Positions 9,127-17,498 of a stretch of 49,363 nucleotides of DNA are shown here, piece after piece (within the stretch, counting starts at the first letter, position 1; each line of letters opens with the position of its first letter). The position numbers and the translations under genes are program-made. Source of the stretch: Aeromicrobium sp. Lineage in GTDB: Bacteria; Actinomycetota; Actinomycetes; Propionibacteriales; Nocardioidaceae. The notes below the pieces were generated by a model that saw only the letters and a list, made by a program, of their open reading frames with translations, made no database searches and was not told the DNA's origin. The stretch spans positions 1 through 49,363 of the forward strand of contig JACMOZ010000023.1 in assembly GCA_014377785.1 (NCBI GenBank), written 5' to 3'.

Positions 9127-9612
9127 ATGGCAAAACCAGTTCTTGATTTCTCTCTGGACTATCCGCAATCGATCGGCACCTATGGCGACTATGCCGAGGC
9201 GCAGAAGACTGTCGACTATCTGTCCGACAACGAGTTCCCGGTGCAGAACTGCCTCATCGTCGGTACTGACCTCAAGCAGGTCGAGCGCGTCACGGGTCGG
9301 TTGACAACGGGTCGTGTTGCCGGCGCGGGCGCCGCATCGGGTGCTTGGCTGGGCCTCTTGATCGGCCTGATCTTCAGCTTGTTCTCCGACATGAACAACA
9401 GCATTGTCACGATCCTCGGCACCGTCTTGATGGGTCTGGTCTTCGGCCTCGTGTGGGCGCTCATCGGTTATGCCGCGACGCGTGGCCAGCGTGACTTCAG
9501 TTCGGTCAAGCAGGTTGTCGCCACCAAATACGAGGTCCTCGTCGAGCACAAACTTCTCGCCAAGGCGCAGGAACTGTTGGTCGCCATGCCCGGCAAGAAA
9601 GTTGATCTCTGA
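9127..9612 (+). CDS. General-stress-protein-17M-like membrane-associated protein
   Basis: A 161-residue protein resembling the general stress protein 17M domain (YflT-like). An N-terminal alpha/beta part reads the protein's own family pattern, AEAQKTVDYLSDNEFPVQNCLIVG. A Gly/Ala-rich hydrophobic hairpin of two likely membrane segments follows at about residues 60-85 and 95-118. The C-terminal tail (YEVLVEHKLLAKAQELL) looks like the family's closing alpha/beta element. Its biochemical role is not established. AAGGAG precedes the ATG by about seven bases, and the stop TGA shares a base with the next ATG, so it is in one operon with the MaoC gene. Confidence 0.85.
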   Translation: MAKPVLDFSLDYPQSIGTYGDYAEAQKTVDYLSDNEFPVQNCLIVGTDLKQVERVTGRLTTGRVAGAGAASGAWLGLLIGLIFSLFSDMNNSIVTILGTVLMGLVFGLVWALIGYAATRGQRDFSSVKQVVATKYEVLVEHKLLAKAQELLVAMPGKKVDL

Positions 9613-10151
9613 TGCAGTTCGGACGATCGTATGAACAGTTCGAGGTCGGCGCCACCTACAAGCACTGGCCCGGCAAAACCGTCACCGAATACGACGACCA
9701 CCTTTTTTGCCTACTGACGATGAACCATCATCCGTTGCACCTGGACTCCAATTATGCCGAAAAGACGACCCAGTTCGGCAAGAACGTTGTCGTGGGCAAT
9801 TATGTGTATTCGCTGCTGTTGGGTATGAGCGTCCCCGATATTTCGGGCAAGGCCATCGCCAACCTCGAGGTCGAATCGTTGCGCCACGTCGCGCCGACGT
9901 TTCACGGCGACACGATTTACGGGCAGACCACAGTTCTGGACAAGTGGGAGAGCAAGTCCAAGGACGATCGTGGTGTCGTATATGTCGAAACGATCGGCTA
10001 CAACCAGGACGGTAAAATCGTCTGCATCTTCAAGCGCAAAGTCATGGTCCCCAAGGACAATTACCTCGAAGAGCGCGGTGGCGAACAGCCCGGGCGCCCG
10101 GTGCCGGTGCCGGACAAGAACTGGCCCGGGACTGACGTCGCGGCGCAATGA
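9612..10151 (+). CDS. MaoC-family (hotdog-fold) enoyl-CoA hydratase-like protein
   Basis: A 179-residue hotdog-fold protein of the MaoC dehydratase family. The hydratase signature is near the N-terminus, where an Asp and His face the acyl-CoA: LTMNHHPLHLDSNYAEKTTQFGK with D46-like and H-P positions. It would hydrate an unsaturated acyl-CoA made by a dehydrogenase such as the one two genes upstream. It overlaps the previous stop by one base (TGATG) and the next gene by four (ATGA). Homologous MaoC proteins act in methylaspartate-type or branched-chain routes, so the exact substrate is open. Confidence 0.9.
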   Translation: MQFGRSYEQFEVGATYKHWPGKTVTEYDDHLFCLLTMNHHPLHLDSNYAEKTTQFGKNVVVGNYVYSLLLGMSVPDISGKAIANLEVESLRHVAPTFHGDTIYGQTTVLDKWESKSKDDRGVVYVETIGYNQDGKIVCIFKRKVMVPKDNYLEERGGEQPGRPVPVPDKNWPGTDVAAQ

Positions 10152-10726
10152 TCGTGGCCGGCGAAGACGAGCTCTGGCTCGTGCGCCATGGCGAAACCGC
10201 GTGGAGCGCCAGCGGTCAACATACTTCGGTCACCGAGCTCGAACTGACCAAGTCCGGTGTGGCTTCGGCGCACACCTTGACGTCGCCCCTTGCCGACATC
10301 GACTTCGGCCAGGTGCTCGCCAGCCCGCGCAAACGGGCCCGAGTGACGGCGACACTCGCGGGATTCCCCGATGCGGAGGTCGACCAAGATCTAGCCGAAT
10401 GGGCTTATGGCGACTACGAGGGATTGACCACGCCTCAAATCCGCGAAAAAGTGCCCGGCTGGACTGTGTGGACGCACCGGAGTCCCGGCGGCGAAAGCGC
10501 CGGGCAGGTGGGTGAACGACTCGATCGCGTTGTCGCGCGAGCCCGTGCCGCTGACGGCAAGACCCTGGTCTTCGCGCACGGCCACTCCTTGCGGGTGTTG
10601 GCGGCGCGCTGGCTCGGTCTGGACGTCGTGGACGGTCGAATCTTCGACCTCGATACGGGGACCATTTCGGTGCTTGCCTTCGATCGCGGGACGCCGGTCG
10701 TGAAGCGCTGGAATCTCGCGCCCTGA
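10148..10726 (+). CDS. Histidine phosphatase (phosphoglycerate mutase-like)
   Basis: A 192-residue member of the histidine phosphatase superfamily. The phospho-His motif is LVRHGET near residue 12, and the second catalytic His is in FAHGHSLRVLA near 142. The short length and single domain fit an acid phosphatase rather than a true glycolytic mutase. The mycobacterial counterpart by position is Rv3214, described as a phosphatase. The ATG overlaps the MaoC stop as ATGA. This gene begins the long stretch whose order resembles Mycobacterium. Confidence 0.92.
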   Translation: MIVAGEDELWLVRHGETAWSASGQHTSVTELELTKSGVASAHTLTSPLADIDFGQVLASPRKRARVTATLAGFPDAEVDQDLAEWAYGDYEGLTTPQIREKVPGWTVWTHRSPGGESAGQVGERLDRVVARARAADGKTLVFAHGHSLRVLAARWLGLDVVDGRIFDLDTGTISVLAFDRGTPVVKRWNLAP

Positions 10727-10767
10727 GTCCTCGATAGCCAGCGTCTTCGGTCGCCGCCGTCGCTCGG

Positions 10768-10773
10768 TAGTCT
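10768..10773 (+). promoter_or_regulatory. Leaderless -10 hexamer TAGTCT
   Basis: TAGTCT lies exactly six bases before the GTG at 10780, with no Shine-Dalgarno site. It fixes the start of the PHP gene. Confidence 0.65.
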
Positions 10774-10779
10774 GGGCGC

Positions 10780-11622
10780 GTGCGAATCGACCTGCATACT
10801 CATTCCAATCGCTCGGACGGCACGGACAGCCCCACCGAGCTGATCGAGAACGCCAAAGCCGCGGGGCTCGACGTTGTCGCCCTTACCGATCACGACTGCA
10901 CCGATGGTTGGCGCGAAGCGAGCAAAGCGGCCAAACGCGTGGGCATCGAACTCGTCAAAGGTATCGAGATTTCGTGTCGACTCGATGGCAAGAGCATCCA
11001 TTTGCTGGGCTATGAATTCGACCCCAACAATGGACCACTCGTCGAGGAACTCAGGCGTGTCATCGACGGGCGCAATTCACGGCTGCCGGCGACACTGGAA
11101 CGACTGCGCGGACTCGGCATCGAGATCGAGGCCAGAGACGTTCGCCGCTGGTCAGGCAATGCCGCCGCCATGGGACGGCCCCATATCGCCGACGCCCTCA
11201 TAGAACTCGGTGTGGTCGCCAGTCGTAATGAGGCTTTCGATCGTTTCCTCATGCCCGGCAAGGCAGCTTATGTCGATCGTTATGCCGCTGATCTTTTTGG
11301 CGCGATCGGCCTGCTCAACGCCGCCGGGGGCGTCGCTGTCATTGCTCATCCCTGGTCGCGGGGGAGTCATAAGGTCCTGACCGCCTCGATGTTTGCCAAG
11401 CTCCGGGAGGCCGGACTCAGCGGCATCGAGATCGATCACAATGACCACGATCAGGAAGATCGCGCGCTCCTGCGCCAGATCGCCCGCGAACTGGACTTCG
11501 TGCAAACCGGATCGAGTGATTATCACGGGACCGGCAAGATTGATTTCGACTTGGGCTGCAACACCACCGCGTACAACCAGTTCCAGAAGCTGCGGGGCCG
11601 CAAACCCCGCCACGTCGGCTGA
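10780..11622 (+). CDS. PHP-domain metal-dependent phosphoesterase
   Basis: A 280-residue polymerase-and-histidinol-phosphatase (PHP) domain protein. The metal-binding HxH motif is at the very N-terminus (DLHTHSNRSDGT), followed by ALTDHDC and a late TGSSDYHG motif that closes the metal site. Family members hydrolyse 3',5'-bisphosphonucleosides or short RNA ends (RNase AM/YciV-like); which of these applies here is unknown. The GTG start leaves the first residues MRIDLHTHS with no slack and matches a leaderless promoter, so it is confident. It is convergent with the hydrolase gene at 11635. Confidence 0.92.
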   Translation: MRIDLHTHSNRSDGTDSPTELIENAKAAGLDVVALTDHDCTDGWREASKAAKRVGIELVKGIEISCRLDGKSIHLLGYEFDPNNGPLVEELRRVIDGRNSRLPATLERLRGLGIEIEARDVRRWSGNAAAMGRPHIADALIELGVVASRNEAFDRFLMPGKAAYVDRYAADLFGAIGLLNAAGGVAVIAHPWSRGSHKVLTASMFAKLREAGLSGIEIDHNDHDQEDRALLRQIARELDFVQTGSSDYHGTGKIDFDLGCNTTAYNQFQKLRGRKPRHVG

Positions 11623-11634
11623 AAGTTCCGGCGT

Positions 11635-12471
11635 TCAGGCCCAGAACTTGAGCAGGGCTTCGGATAATTCTTCGGGATTTTCGACCGCGGGGGAGTGTGC
11701 CGAGGCACGGATGATGGCGATCTCGACCCCAAGTCGTTTGGCCATCTCGGCCTGCACATCGTGAGGCCAGGCGTCGTCGTTCTTGCCGCGGCCGACCCAT
11801 TTCGGCAAGGGAAGGGCGGCGACCTCGTCGAGGCGGTCGGGTGCGTCGATGAGTAGCTGTGTCATGGCTTTGAGCGACTCGGGGCAATTGGATTCAAAGC
11901 GTGTGGCCAGGAAGGCGGCGACCTCCGGTGGACGCTGGAACCCGGCCATCTGTTCGCGGTATTTGTGGATGTCAGCCAGTGGCACGTGGCCGATTGCGCC
12001 GACGAGCAATGTCAGCGGTCTGGCCTCCTCCTCGGTGCGGCTGAGGGCGCCAGGGCCGCTGCACAACAGACTCAGGCTCTGCCAGACACCATTGCCGGCA
12101 ATAGCGGCCGTCTGCGCGACGAGTCCGCCGAAGGAATGGCCGAGCAGATGACTGGCCCCGTGACCCGATGCCGCACGAACGGCGAGCGCGTCGGCGGCAA
12201 AACCATCGAGGGAGTAGTCGTCGCCGGCTTTGCCGGGCGTCTCGAACTGGCCGCGCTGATCGTAAGACGTTGCATGGAAACCGGCTGCTGCCAGCATCGG
12301 CAGAATCGGGGTGAAGTCCTCCTTGCTCCCGGTCCAGCCCGCAATCAGCAGAACGTGGCCACGGATCTCGCCGACAGCAGCAGCATTGTGAGCGGCGAAA
12401 GGCCCTCGTGCAGTGTCAATGGTGACGGCCTCGACGCCGTCGGGAAGCGCCAAGGTTCGAGGGATGCTCAT
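11635..12471 (-). CDS. Alpha/beta-fold hydrolase
   Basis: A 278-residue alpha/beta hydrolase. The nucleophile elbow is GHSFGG (Ser near residue 112). The strand LLIAGWTGSKEDF forms the oxyanion region, and the predicted catalytic His is in ASAHSPAVENPEE near the C-terminus. No signal peptide is visible. The ATG follows the stop of the short-chain dehydrogenase gene after one base, so both are in one transcript. The pair is divergent from the ParA-like gene. The substrate cannot be predicted from the sequence. Confidence 0.88.
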   Translation of the reverse strand: MSIPRTLALPDGVEAVTIDTARGPFAAHNAAAVGEIRGHVLLIAGWTGSKEDFTPILPMLAAAGFHATSYDQRGQFETPGKAGDDYSLDGFAADALAVRAASGHGASHLLGHSFGGLVAQTAAIAGNGVWQSLSLLCSGPGALSRTEEEARPLTLLVGAIGHVPLADIHKYREQMAGFQRPPEVAAFLATRFESNCPESLKAMTQLLIDAPDRLDEVAALPLPKWVGRGKNDDAWPHDVQAEMAKRLGVEIAIIRASAHSPAVENPEELSEALLKFWA

Positions 12472-12472
12472 G

Positions 12473-13267
12473 TCAGCGACCCCGTTTTGCGATACGGGCG
12501 ACGATTGACGAGGGAAGATATTGCGCCAGCATGGCGAGGACTTTGTAGCGGATCGACGGGATCGAGATGGCTTTATGCTTCGCCAGATCCCTCAGGGATG
12601 ACTTCACCACCTTGTCGGCTTTGAGCCACATCCAACGCGGGATGTCGTCCATCGAGGCGCCCATTCTCTGGTGGAACTCGGTATGGGTGAATCCGGGGCA
12701 GAGCGCCATGACAGTGACGCCGGCGTCGGCATACTGAAGGTTGAGCCAGCGACTGAGGTTGACGATCCACATTTTGTGCGCCGAATAGGTGCCGCGCGGA
12801 GTGAACGCGGCGACGCTTGCGACGTTGATGATCTGGCCGCGGCCGCGACCTGTCATCGACTTGATCGCCGCATCGCAGAGGTGCATCGGTGCCCGCACCA
12901 TGAGATCGAGCTGATGGTCCTCATCGACGATGTCGGTCGTGCCGAACCAGCCGACGAGCGACGACCCGGCGTTGTTGACGAGCAGACCAACGGGTTTGGC
13001 GGTGTCGGTCAGCGCATTGGCGACATTTTGTACGCCGTCGACGGTAGCCAGATCAGCGGTGATGACGTCGACTCCGACGTGATGCTTTGCTATGAGATCC
13101 GCTGCAATCTTCTCAAGTCTTTCAGTGTCTCGCGCCACGATAATGAGGTCATAGCCCCGCTTCGCAAGTTCGCGGGCGTAGGCATTTCCGATTCCTGCGG
13201 TTGCTCCAGTGATGAGTGCGCGCTGTGTCATTGGCGGGGGCGGAGTCATGGGCGAGGGCGGAGTCAT
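12473..13267 (-). CDS. Short-chain dehydrogenase/reductase (SDR)
   Basis: A 264-residue classical SDR with the cofactor loop TGATAGIG (TGxxxGxG), the NNAG motif, a catalytic Ser in NVASVAAF, and YSAHK as the YxxxK motif. The open frame runs to 13465, but the upstream part is not SDR-like. Candidate starts are at 13267, 13249 and 13231, each preceded by Pro-rich residues. I prefer 13267 because CATGCT stands six bases before it, close to the leaderless pattern seen elsewhere. It is transcribed divergently from the ParA-like gene over about 70 bases and shares a transcript with the hydrolase downstream. Confidence 0.88.
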   Translation of the reverse strand: MTPPSPMTPPPPMTQRALITGATAGIGNAYARELAKRGYDLIIVARDTERLEKIAADLIAKHHVGVDVITADLATVDGVQNVANALTDTAKPVGLLVNNAGSSLVGWFGTTDIVDEDHQLDLMVRAPMHLCDAAIKSMTGRGRGQIINVASVAAFTPRGTYSAHKMWIVNLSRWLNLQYADAGVTVMALCPGFTHTEFHQRMGASMDDIPRWMWLKADKVVKSSLRDLAKHKAISIPSIRYKVLAMLAQYLPSSIVARIAKRGR

Positions 13268-13339
13268 GCGACAAGCATGGCAAACGTGTCGTTGCCGTCC
13301 GAAGGGAGGCGTCGCCGACGTGCTGGCACAATGTGCGAC

Positions 13340-14095
13340 ATGACGACGACGCTCGCAGTAGCCAACCAAAAAGGCGGTGTGGCCAAGACGACCACTGTCG
13401 CTTCGCTCGGCGCGGCGTTCATCGAACGGGGGCAACGCGTTTTGCTCGTGGACCTCGATCCGCAAGGCTGCCTGACGTTCTCACTGGGCATCGATCCCGA
13501 GGACCTGGATGTCACAGTTGCCGAGGTTCTGCTTGGCACCAGGAAGCCCGACGACGCAATCGTGGTGACCGATGACGGTATGCATCTGTTGCCGGCCAAT
13601 ATCACGCTGGCCCAAGCCGAAGAGGGACTCGCCAGCCGCACCGGCCGCGAGCAGCGGTTGCGGGTCGCGCTCGACAAGGTGGCCGAAGACTACGACTGGA
13701 TCATCATCGATTGCCCGCCGACGCTCGGCGTCCTCACGGTCGGCGCGTTGTCCGCGGCCACAAAGGTCCTCATCCCGCTGCAATGCGAAACGTTGTCGCA
13801 CCGTGGGGTCGGACAGCTCCTCGACACCATCCACGACGTCAAGCAATACATCAATCCGTCGCTCAAAATTGTAGGCGTCTTACCGACCATGTTCGACGGC
13901 CGTACCAAGCATTCACAGGCCGTCCTTGAAGCGATCCGCGAGACGTACGACCTGCCGGTCGTGACGCCGCCTATCCCCAAGACGATCCGTTTTGCCGAAG
14001 CGCCGGCGATCGGTCGCTCGATCCTGGGCACCTCCAGGACCCACAAGGGTGCCGAGGCCTATCGGCAGGTAGCCGCTAGCCTGCTCAAGGGCTGA
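13340..14095 (+). CDS. ParA/Soj-like ATPase
   Basis: A 251-residue ParA-family P-loop ATPase with a deviant Walker A motif KGGVAKTT near residue 10, a conserved DLDPQG loop, and IDCPPTLG as the switch. It starts directly at the fold, without the N-terminal helix-turn-helix of plasmid type Ia ParA. No parB follows, so it is an orphan like Rv3213c at the same position in Mycobacterium. Orphan ParA proteins position cargo on the nucleoid or membrane; the cargo here is unknown. Two Met codons are possible (13331 and 13340). The second has CACAAT seven bases upstream, near the leaderless pattern. Confidence 0.9.
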   Translation: MTTTLAVANQKGGVAKTTTVASLGAAFIERGQRVLLVDLDPQGCLTFSLGIDPEDLDVTVAEVLLGTRKPDDAIVVTDDGMHLLPANITLAQAEEGLASRTGREQRLRVALDKVAEDYDWIIIDCPPTLGVLTVGALSAATKVLIPLQCETLSHRGVGQLLDTIHDVKQYINPSLKIVGVLPTMFDGRTKHSQAVLEAIRETYDLPVVTPPIPKTIRFAEAPAIGRSILGTSRTHKGAEAYRQVAASLLKG

Positions 14096-14162
14096 GCCTG
14101 AGCGGTTGAGCGCCGCAGGCCTACTTAACGGTTGAGTCCTGAAAAGATGGGCCGTTGGAGAC

Positions 14163-14168
14163 TAAGGT
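14163..14168 (+). promoter_or_regulatory. Leaderless -10 hexamer TAAGGT
   Basis: TAAGGT followed by seven bases and the GTG at 14176. It favours this GTG over the TTG at 14155, which would lie upstream of the hexamer. Confidence 0.55.
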
Positions 14169-14175
14169 AGAGGCT

Positions 14176-14889
14176 GTGTCCAGTCGGTATGAGCCTCGTC
14201 GACGCGCAGTGAGCGCGCGGGAGGCACGCGAAGGCGCTGGCAAGGTCGGCAATTATCGCCTGGTCAGGCAACGTGGCCGTGCGGGTTTCTTCTTTGTTGC
14301 CTTAGCCGTCACGGTTCTCGTCGGCGCCGCTGGCATCGGCTTGTTTCCCCGCACGGAGGGGGGCTCTCAAATTCCGGCTTCCTCCTTGGGGGCGTCCGAT
14401 CTGGCGATCCTCACAGTTCCCGAATCTGGCGCAAAGGGAGACTCCGCGTCAGCGCTCGCCGCCAAGGCCAAGGCCATCAGCGATGCATTGCCGAAGTCCT
14501 CCGGCACCGGCAAACGCGTGGTGTTCTCGCAATCGGAGCAGCGGGTGTGGCTCGTGAAAGACAACGGCATCATCGACCGCACCTACAGGGTGTCGGGCAG
14601 CATCACCGACAACCTCAACGCCGGTACCTACGCTGTGGAGTCGCATATCCGCAATGCGACGGCTTATGACTACGAGAGCCACATGGAATACTTCGTGCAG
14701 TTCACTTCGGGCAAAAACGCGCCCATAGGATTCCACGACATCCCGGTGAGCAACGCCGGCTCCTTGTTGCAGACGAAAGCCCAACTGGGCACGCCGCTAT
14801 CCTCGGGCTGTATCCGGCAAGAGCGGCCCGACGCCATCGCGCTTTGGGGTTTTGCGCCCGTCGGCACCAAGGTCGTCGTACTCGCCTGA
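14176..14889 (+). CDS. L,D-transpeptidase (YkuD domain), membrane-anchored
   Basis: A 237-residue protein with a basic N-terminus, one membrane segment at about residues 39-60, and an extracytoplasmic L,D-transpeptidase (YkuD) domain. The catalytic motif is IGFHDIP ... LSSGCIRQ, in which the Cys is the nucleophile and the His is upstream. These enzymes make 3-3 cross-links in peptidoglycan or attach ligands to it. The domain begins near VVFSQSEQRVWLV, which is the usual first strand. I chose the GTG at 14176 from the leaderless promoter. The gene is convergent with the DEAD-box helicase gene at 14956. Confidence 0.9.
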   Translation: MSSRYEPRRRAVSAREAREGAGKVGNYRLVRQRGRAGFFFVALAVTVLVGAAGIGLFPRTEGGSQIPASSLGASDLAILTVPESGAKGDSASALAAKAKAISDALPKSSGTGKRVVFSQSEQRVWLVKDNGIIDRTYRVSGSITDNLNAGTYAVESHIRNATAYDYESHMEYFVQFTSGKNAPIGFHDIPVSNAGSLLQTKAQLGTPLSSGCIRQERPDAIALWGFAPVGTKVVVLA

Positions 14890-14955
14890 AAAACCCCGCC
14901 GGTCCAGGAACTCGTTCACCGAGCGTCCCGCGACCACCGGGGGCTTCTGTTGGTG

Positions 14956-16356
14956 CTACTCCGTCTTGTTGACCGGAGATCCACTACGTGTGCGACTGCG
15001 ATTGCGCTGACGGGGCTGGCTCTGGCCTTCGCTGCGGCCCTTATCTGAGCGCACGGCGTCCGCACGCGGCTTTTCGCCACCGCGGCGTTGGCTGTTGCGG
15101 CCTTGACCGTCGCGACTCTTGCTGTCGCGGCTCTGGGCCGGCTTCCGGTCTTCCTTTGCGACCGGCGTGGGATCGACGATGCGACCCTTCGTGCCGTGCG
15201 GGATGCCGAGGTCGTGATAGAGGTGCTCCGATGTGGAGTAGGTCTCCTGCGGCTCGTCGAAGGGCAGGCCCAGCGTCTGGTTGATCATTTTCCAACGCAC
15301 CAGATCGGCCCAGTCGACGAACGTCACGGCAATGCCCGAAGCACCCGCGCGGCCTGTACGGCCGATGCGGTGGACGTAGGTCTTGTCGTCTTCGGGGCAG
15401 TTGTAGTTGATGACGTGAGAGACCCCGGCGACATCGATCCCGCGGGCCGCTACATCGGTCGCGACAAGGATGTCGATCTTTCCTTCGCGGAAACGGTTGA
15501 GCGCCTTTTCGCGGGCAACTTGCGCCATGTCACCGTGCAACGGCGACGTCGGGAACCCGCGTTCCTTGAGATCGTCGGCAACGCGCTGCGCAGTGCGCTT
15601 GGTACGGGTGAAGATGATGACACGGCCGACGTCTTCGGCCTGCAGAATGCGGGCAACGATTTCGGGCTTGTCCATGTCGTGGGCCTGGAAGACGAATTGT
15701 GCCGTGGTCGGCACCATCTGGGTGTCTTCGCTGGACTCGGCACGGATGTTCATCGGGTGCCGCATGTGTTTGCGGGCAAGGCCGACAATCGCACTCGGCA
15801 TGGTGGCCGAGAACAACATCGTCTGGCGCAGCTCCGGCGTCTTGGCCAACAGTGACTCGACATCGGGCAGGAAACCCAGGTCGAGCATTTCATCGGCCTC
15901 GTCGAGGACCAGCGACTTCACGTGTGACAAGTCGAGGGCGCCACGGTTGGCGAGGTCGAGCAAACGGCCGGGGGTTCCGACGACGATGTCGACGCCGGAC
16001 TTGAGCGCGTCGAGCTGGCCCTCATACGGGACGCCGCCATAAATGGTGAGGTTGCGCGTGCCGCGCTTGGCTGAGGCGACTTTGAGGTCGCCGGCAACCT
16101 GGATCGCGAGTTCGCGCGTGGGCGCAACGATCAGCGCTTGCGGCTTGCCGGGGGCGACGAGCTCGTCATAGTCGGCGTCGTGTGGTGCAACGGTGCGCTG
16201 AATGACGGGGATGCCGAAGGCAAGAGTTTTGCCGGTCCCGGTGCGCGCCTGGCCGATGAGGTCGGTGCCGACCAAGGCGACGGAAAGCGTCATCTCCTGG
16301 ATCGGGAAAGCGTGTTCGATGCCGATGTCTAAGAGTGCATCGACAATTTCGGGCAT
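14956..16356 (-). CDS. DEAD-box RNA helicase (RhlE-like)
   Basis: An RNA helicase with both RecA domains. The Q-motif region is AFPIQEMTL, Walker A is ARTGTGKT (residues 37-44), and DEAD is at about 151 in LVLDEADEMLD. SAT is in LFSATMP, and HRIGRTGRAG is motif VI. A long basic Arg/Gly/Ser tail follows and should bind RNA. The first canonical start, the ATG at 16356, gives 466 residues. However, the frame is open to a CTG at 16383 with no ATG, GTG or TTG between, and those nine codons (LTTFRELGV) match the usual beginning of the family. The true start may therefore be CTG. This is discussed as a finding. Confidence 0.93.
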   Translation of the reverse strand: MPEIVDALLDIGIEHAFPIQEMTLSVALVGTDLIGQARTGTGKTLAFGIPVIQRTVAPHDADYDELVAPGKPQALIVAPTRELAIQVAGDLKVASAKRGTRNLTIYGGVPYEGQLDALKSGVDIVVGTPGRLLDLANRGALDLSHVKSLVLDEADEMLDLGFLPDVESLLAKTPELRQTMLFSATMPSAIVGLARKHMRHPMNIRAESSEDTQMVPTTAQFVFQAHDMDKPEIVARILQAEDVGRVIIFTRTKRTAQRVADDLKERGFPTSPLHGDMAQVAREKALNRFREGKIDILVATDVAARGIDVAGVSHVINYNCPEDDKTYVHRIGRTGRAGASGIAVTFVDWADLVRWKMINQTLGLPFDEPQETYSTSEHLYHDLGIPHGTKGRIVDPTPVAKEDRKPAQSRDSKSRDGQGRNSQRRGGEKPRADAVRSDKGRSEGQSQPRQRNRSRTRSGSPVNKTE

Positions 16357-16457
16357 GACGCCCAGTTCTCGGAAGGTGGTCAGGGGACTTCTCTAATCTT
16401 GAGATTGCAGGTAATAACTGCTTGCAGTCTATCGTCCGTCACCACAGCCGCTGACGC

Positions 16458-16463
16458 TACGCT
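16458..16463 (+). promoter_or_regulatory. Leaderless -10 hexamer TACGCT
   Basis: TACGCT followed by seven bases and the ATG at 16471. No Shine-Dalgarno site is present. Confidence 0.6.
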
Positions 16464-16470
16464 TCACAAC

Positions 16471-17169
16471 ATGGCAAAACCCAAGACTCCCAAACCCGCC
16501 GTCTTCGATGATCCGAACTATCTGACCGGCGTCGTCGACCTGCTCGGCGTCCTCTGTTACGGCGAAATCAGCGCTTGTGAGCGGCTTGCCGAGGACGCGA
16601 AGATGGCGCCGGATCTTAAGACGAAGGTCGAGATCGCGGCTATGGCAACGGCCGAGTTCGGGCACTTCACCAAGTTGCGCGATCGTCTCGTCGAGCTCGA
16701 CGTCGATCCCTATGAGGCGATGAAGCCTTTCACCGCGACATTCGAAAGGTTTCACAAACAGACCGCACCGGCCGATTATCTGGAGGGACTCGTCAAGGCT
16801 TATGTAGGGGACGGACTCGCCTCCGACTTCTATCGCGAGATCGCGGCCTACCTCGATGAGAACACGCGTGAACTCGTCCTCGACACCTTGAGCGGCACGG
16901 GGCATTCGAAGTTCGTGATCGAGCAAGTGCGCGGCGCGATCAGGGAGAACCCCCGTGTCGGCGGCCGGCTCGCCTTGTGGGGACGCCGACTCATGGGCGA
17001 AGCGCTGAGTCAGGCTCAAAGGGTTATCGCCGAACACGATGCCCTGAGTTCGGTGCTTGTGGGCTCGGTCGACCGGCCGGGGATGGATCTTGCTGGCATC
17101 GGCCGCATGTTCACCCGCATCACCGAGGCCCACACCAAGCGCATGGAGAAGTTGGGACTGGCCGCATAG
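16471..17169 (+). CDS. Ferritin-like fold protein
   Basis: A 232-residue mostly helical protein of the ferritin-like domain type found at the Rv3210c position in Mycobacterium. Helices carry repeated acidic and His residues that could form a di-metal site: CYGEISACERLAED, MATAEFGHFTKL and DFYREIAAYLDEN. These recall the E ... ExxH pattern of diiron proteins and the MiaE relatives. Its activity is not known to me. It is divergent from the helicase gene and convergent with the DUF3107 gene. A perfect 13-bp inverted repeat lies between it and DUF3107. Confidence 0.85.
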   Translation: MAKPKTPKPAVFDDPNYLTGVVDLLGVLCYGEISACERLAEDAKMAPDLKTKVEIAAMATAEFGHFTKLRDRLVELDVDPYEAMKPFTATFERFHKQTAPADYLEGLVKAYVGDGLASDFYREIAAYLDENTRELVLDTLSGTGHSKFVIEQVRGAIRENPRVGGRLALWGRRLMGEALSQAQRVIAEHDALSSVLVGSVDRPGMDLAGIGRMFTRITEAHTKRMEKLGLAA

Positions 17170-17171
17170 GC

Positions 17172-17227
17172 GACGAATCTTGAGCGATTTGCGTTGTCAC
17201 AGCAACCCTTATCCCTCAAGATTCGTC
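17172..17227. terminator. Perfect 13-bp inverted repeat between convergent genes
   Basis: GACGAATCTTGAG (17172-17184) pairs exactly with CTCAAGATTCGTC (17215-17227). The 30-base loop holds a smaller hairpin, GTTG ... CAAC. It lies between the stops of two convergent genes and is probably a bidirectional terminator without a U-run. Confidence 0.6.
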
Positions 17228-17255
17228 CCTTTGGTCGGGCTAGCGTTGGTCGCGA

Positions 17256-17483
17256 TCAGCCGCCGAAACCAACTTTGCGGCCGGCGTCTTCGGCGAAGGA
17301 GAGATAGGCGATCTTGTCGGCCGGCACCACGACGGTGCGGCCCTTGGGATCGGACAAGGTGAACACGCCTTCATCCTTGATCGCGGTGCTCAGCGTCGAC
17401 AACACCTCGTCGGCGCTCTTGTCGGTCTCGACACTCAATTCACGGGCGGCGTGCTGGACACCGATTTTGACCTCCACGGTCAT
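17256..17483 (-). CDS. DUF3107 family protein
   Basis: A 75-residue protein of family DUF3107, almost universal in Actinomycetota (Rv3208A at this locus in Mycobacterium). The whole family pattern is present, from VKIGVQHAARELSVET to KIAYLSFAED. It is a small soluble alpha/beta protein of unknown role. A very strong site, GGAGAGGA, precedes the ATG, so unlike many neighbours it is translated from a leadered message. It lies just downstream of the TetR gene on the same strand, 15 bases after it, and they are probably co-transcribed. Confidence 0.93.
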   Translation of the reverse strand: MTVEVKIGVQHAARELSVETDKSADEVLSTLSTAIKDEGVFTLSDPKGRTVVVPADKIAYLSFAEDAGRKVGFGG

Positions 17484-17498
17484 TCCTCTCCACTTGCG

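Noticed and set aside
14101-14138. Two copies of CGGTTGAG between parA and the transpeptidase
   Set aside because: Only two eight-base copies with no symmetry or link to a regulator, which is within chance in this composition.
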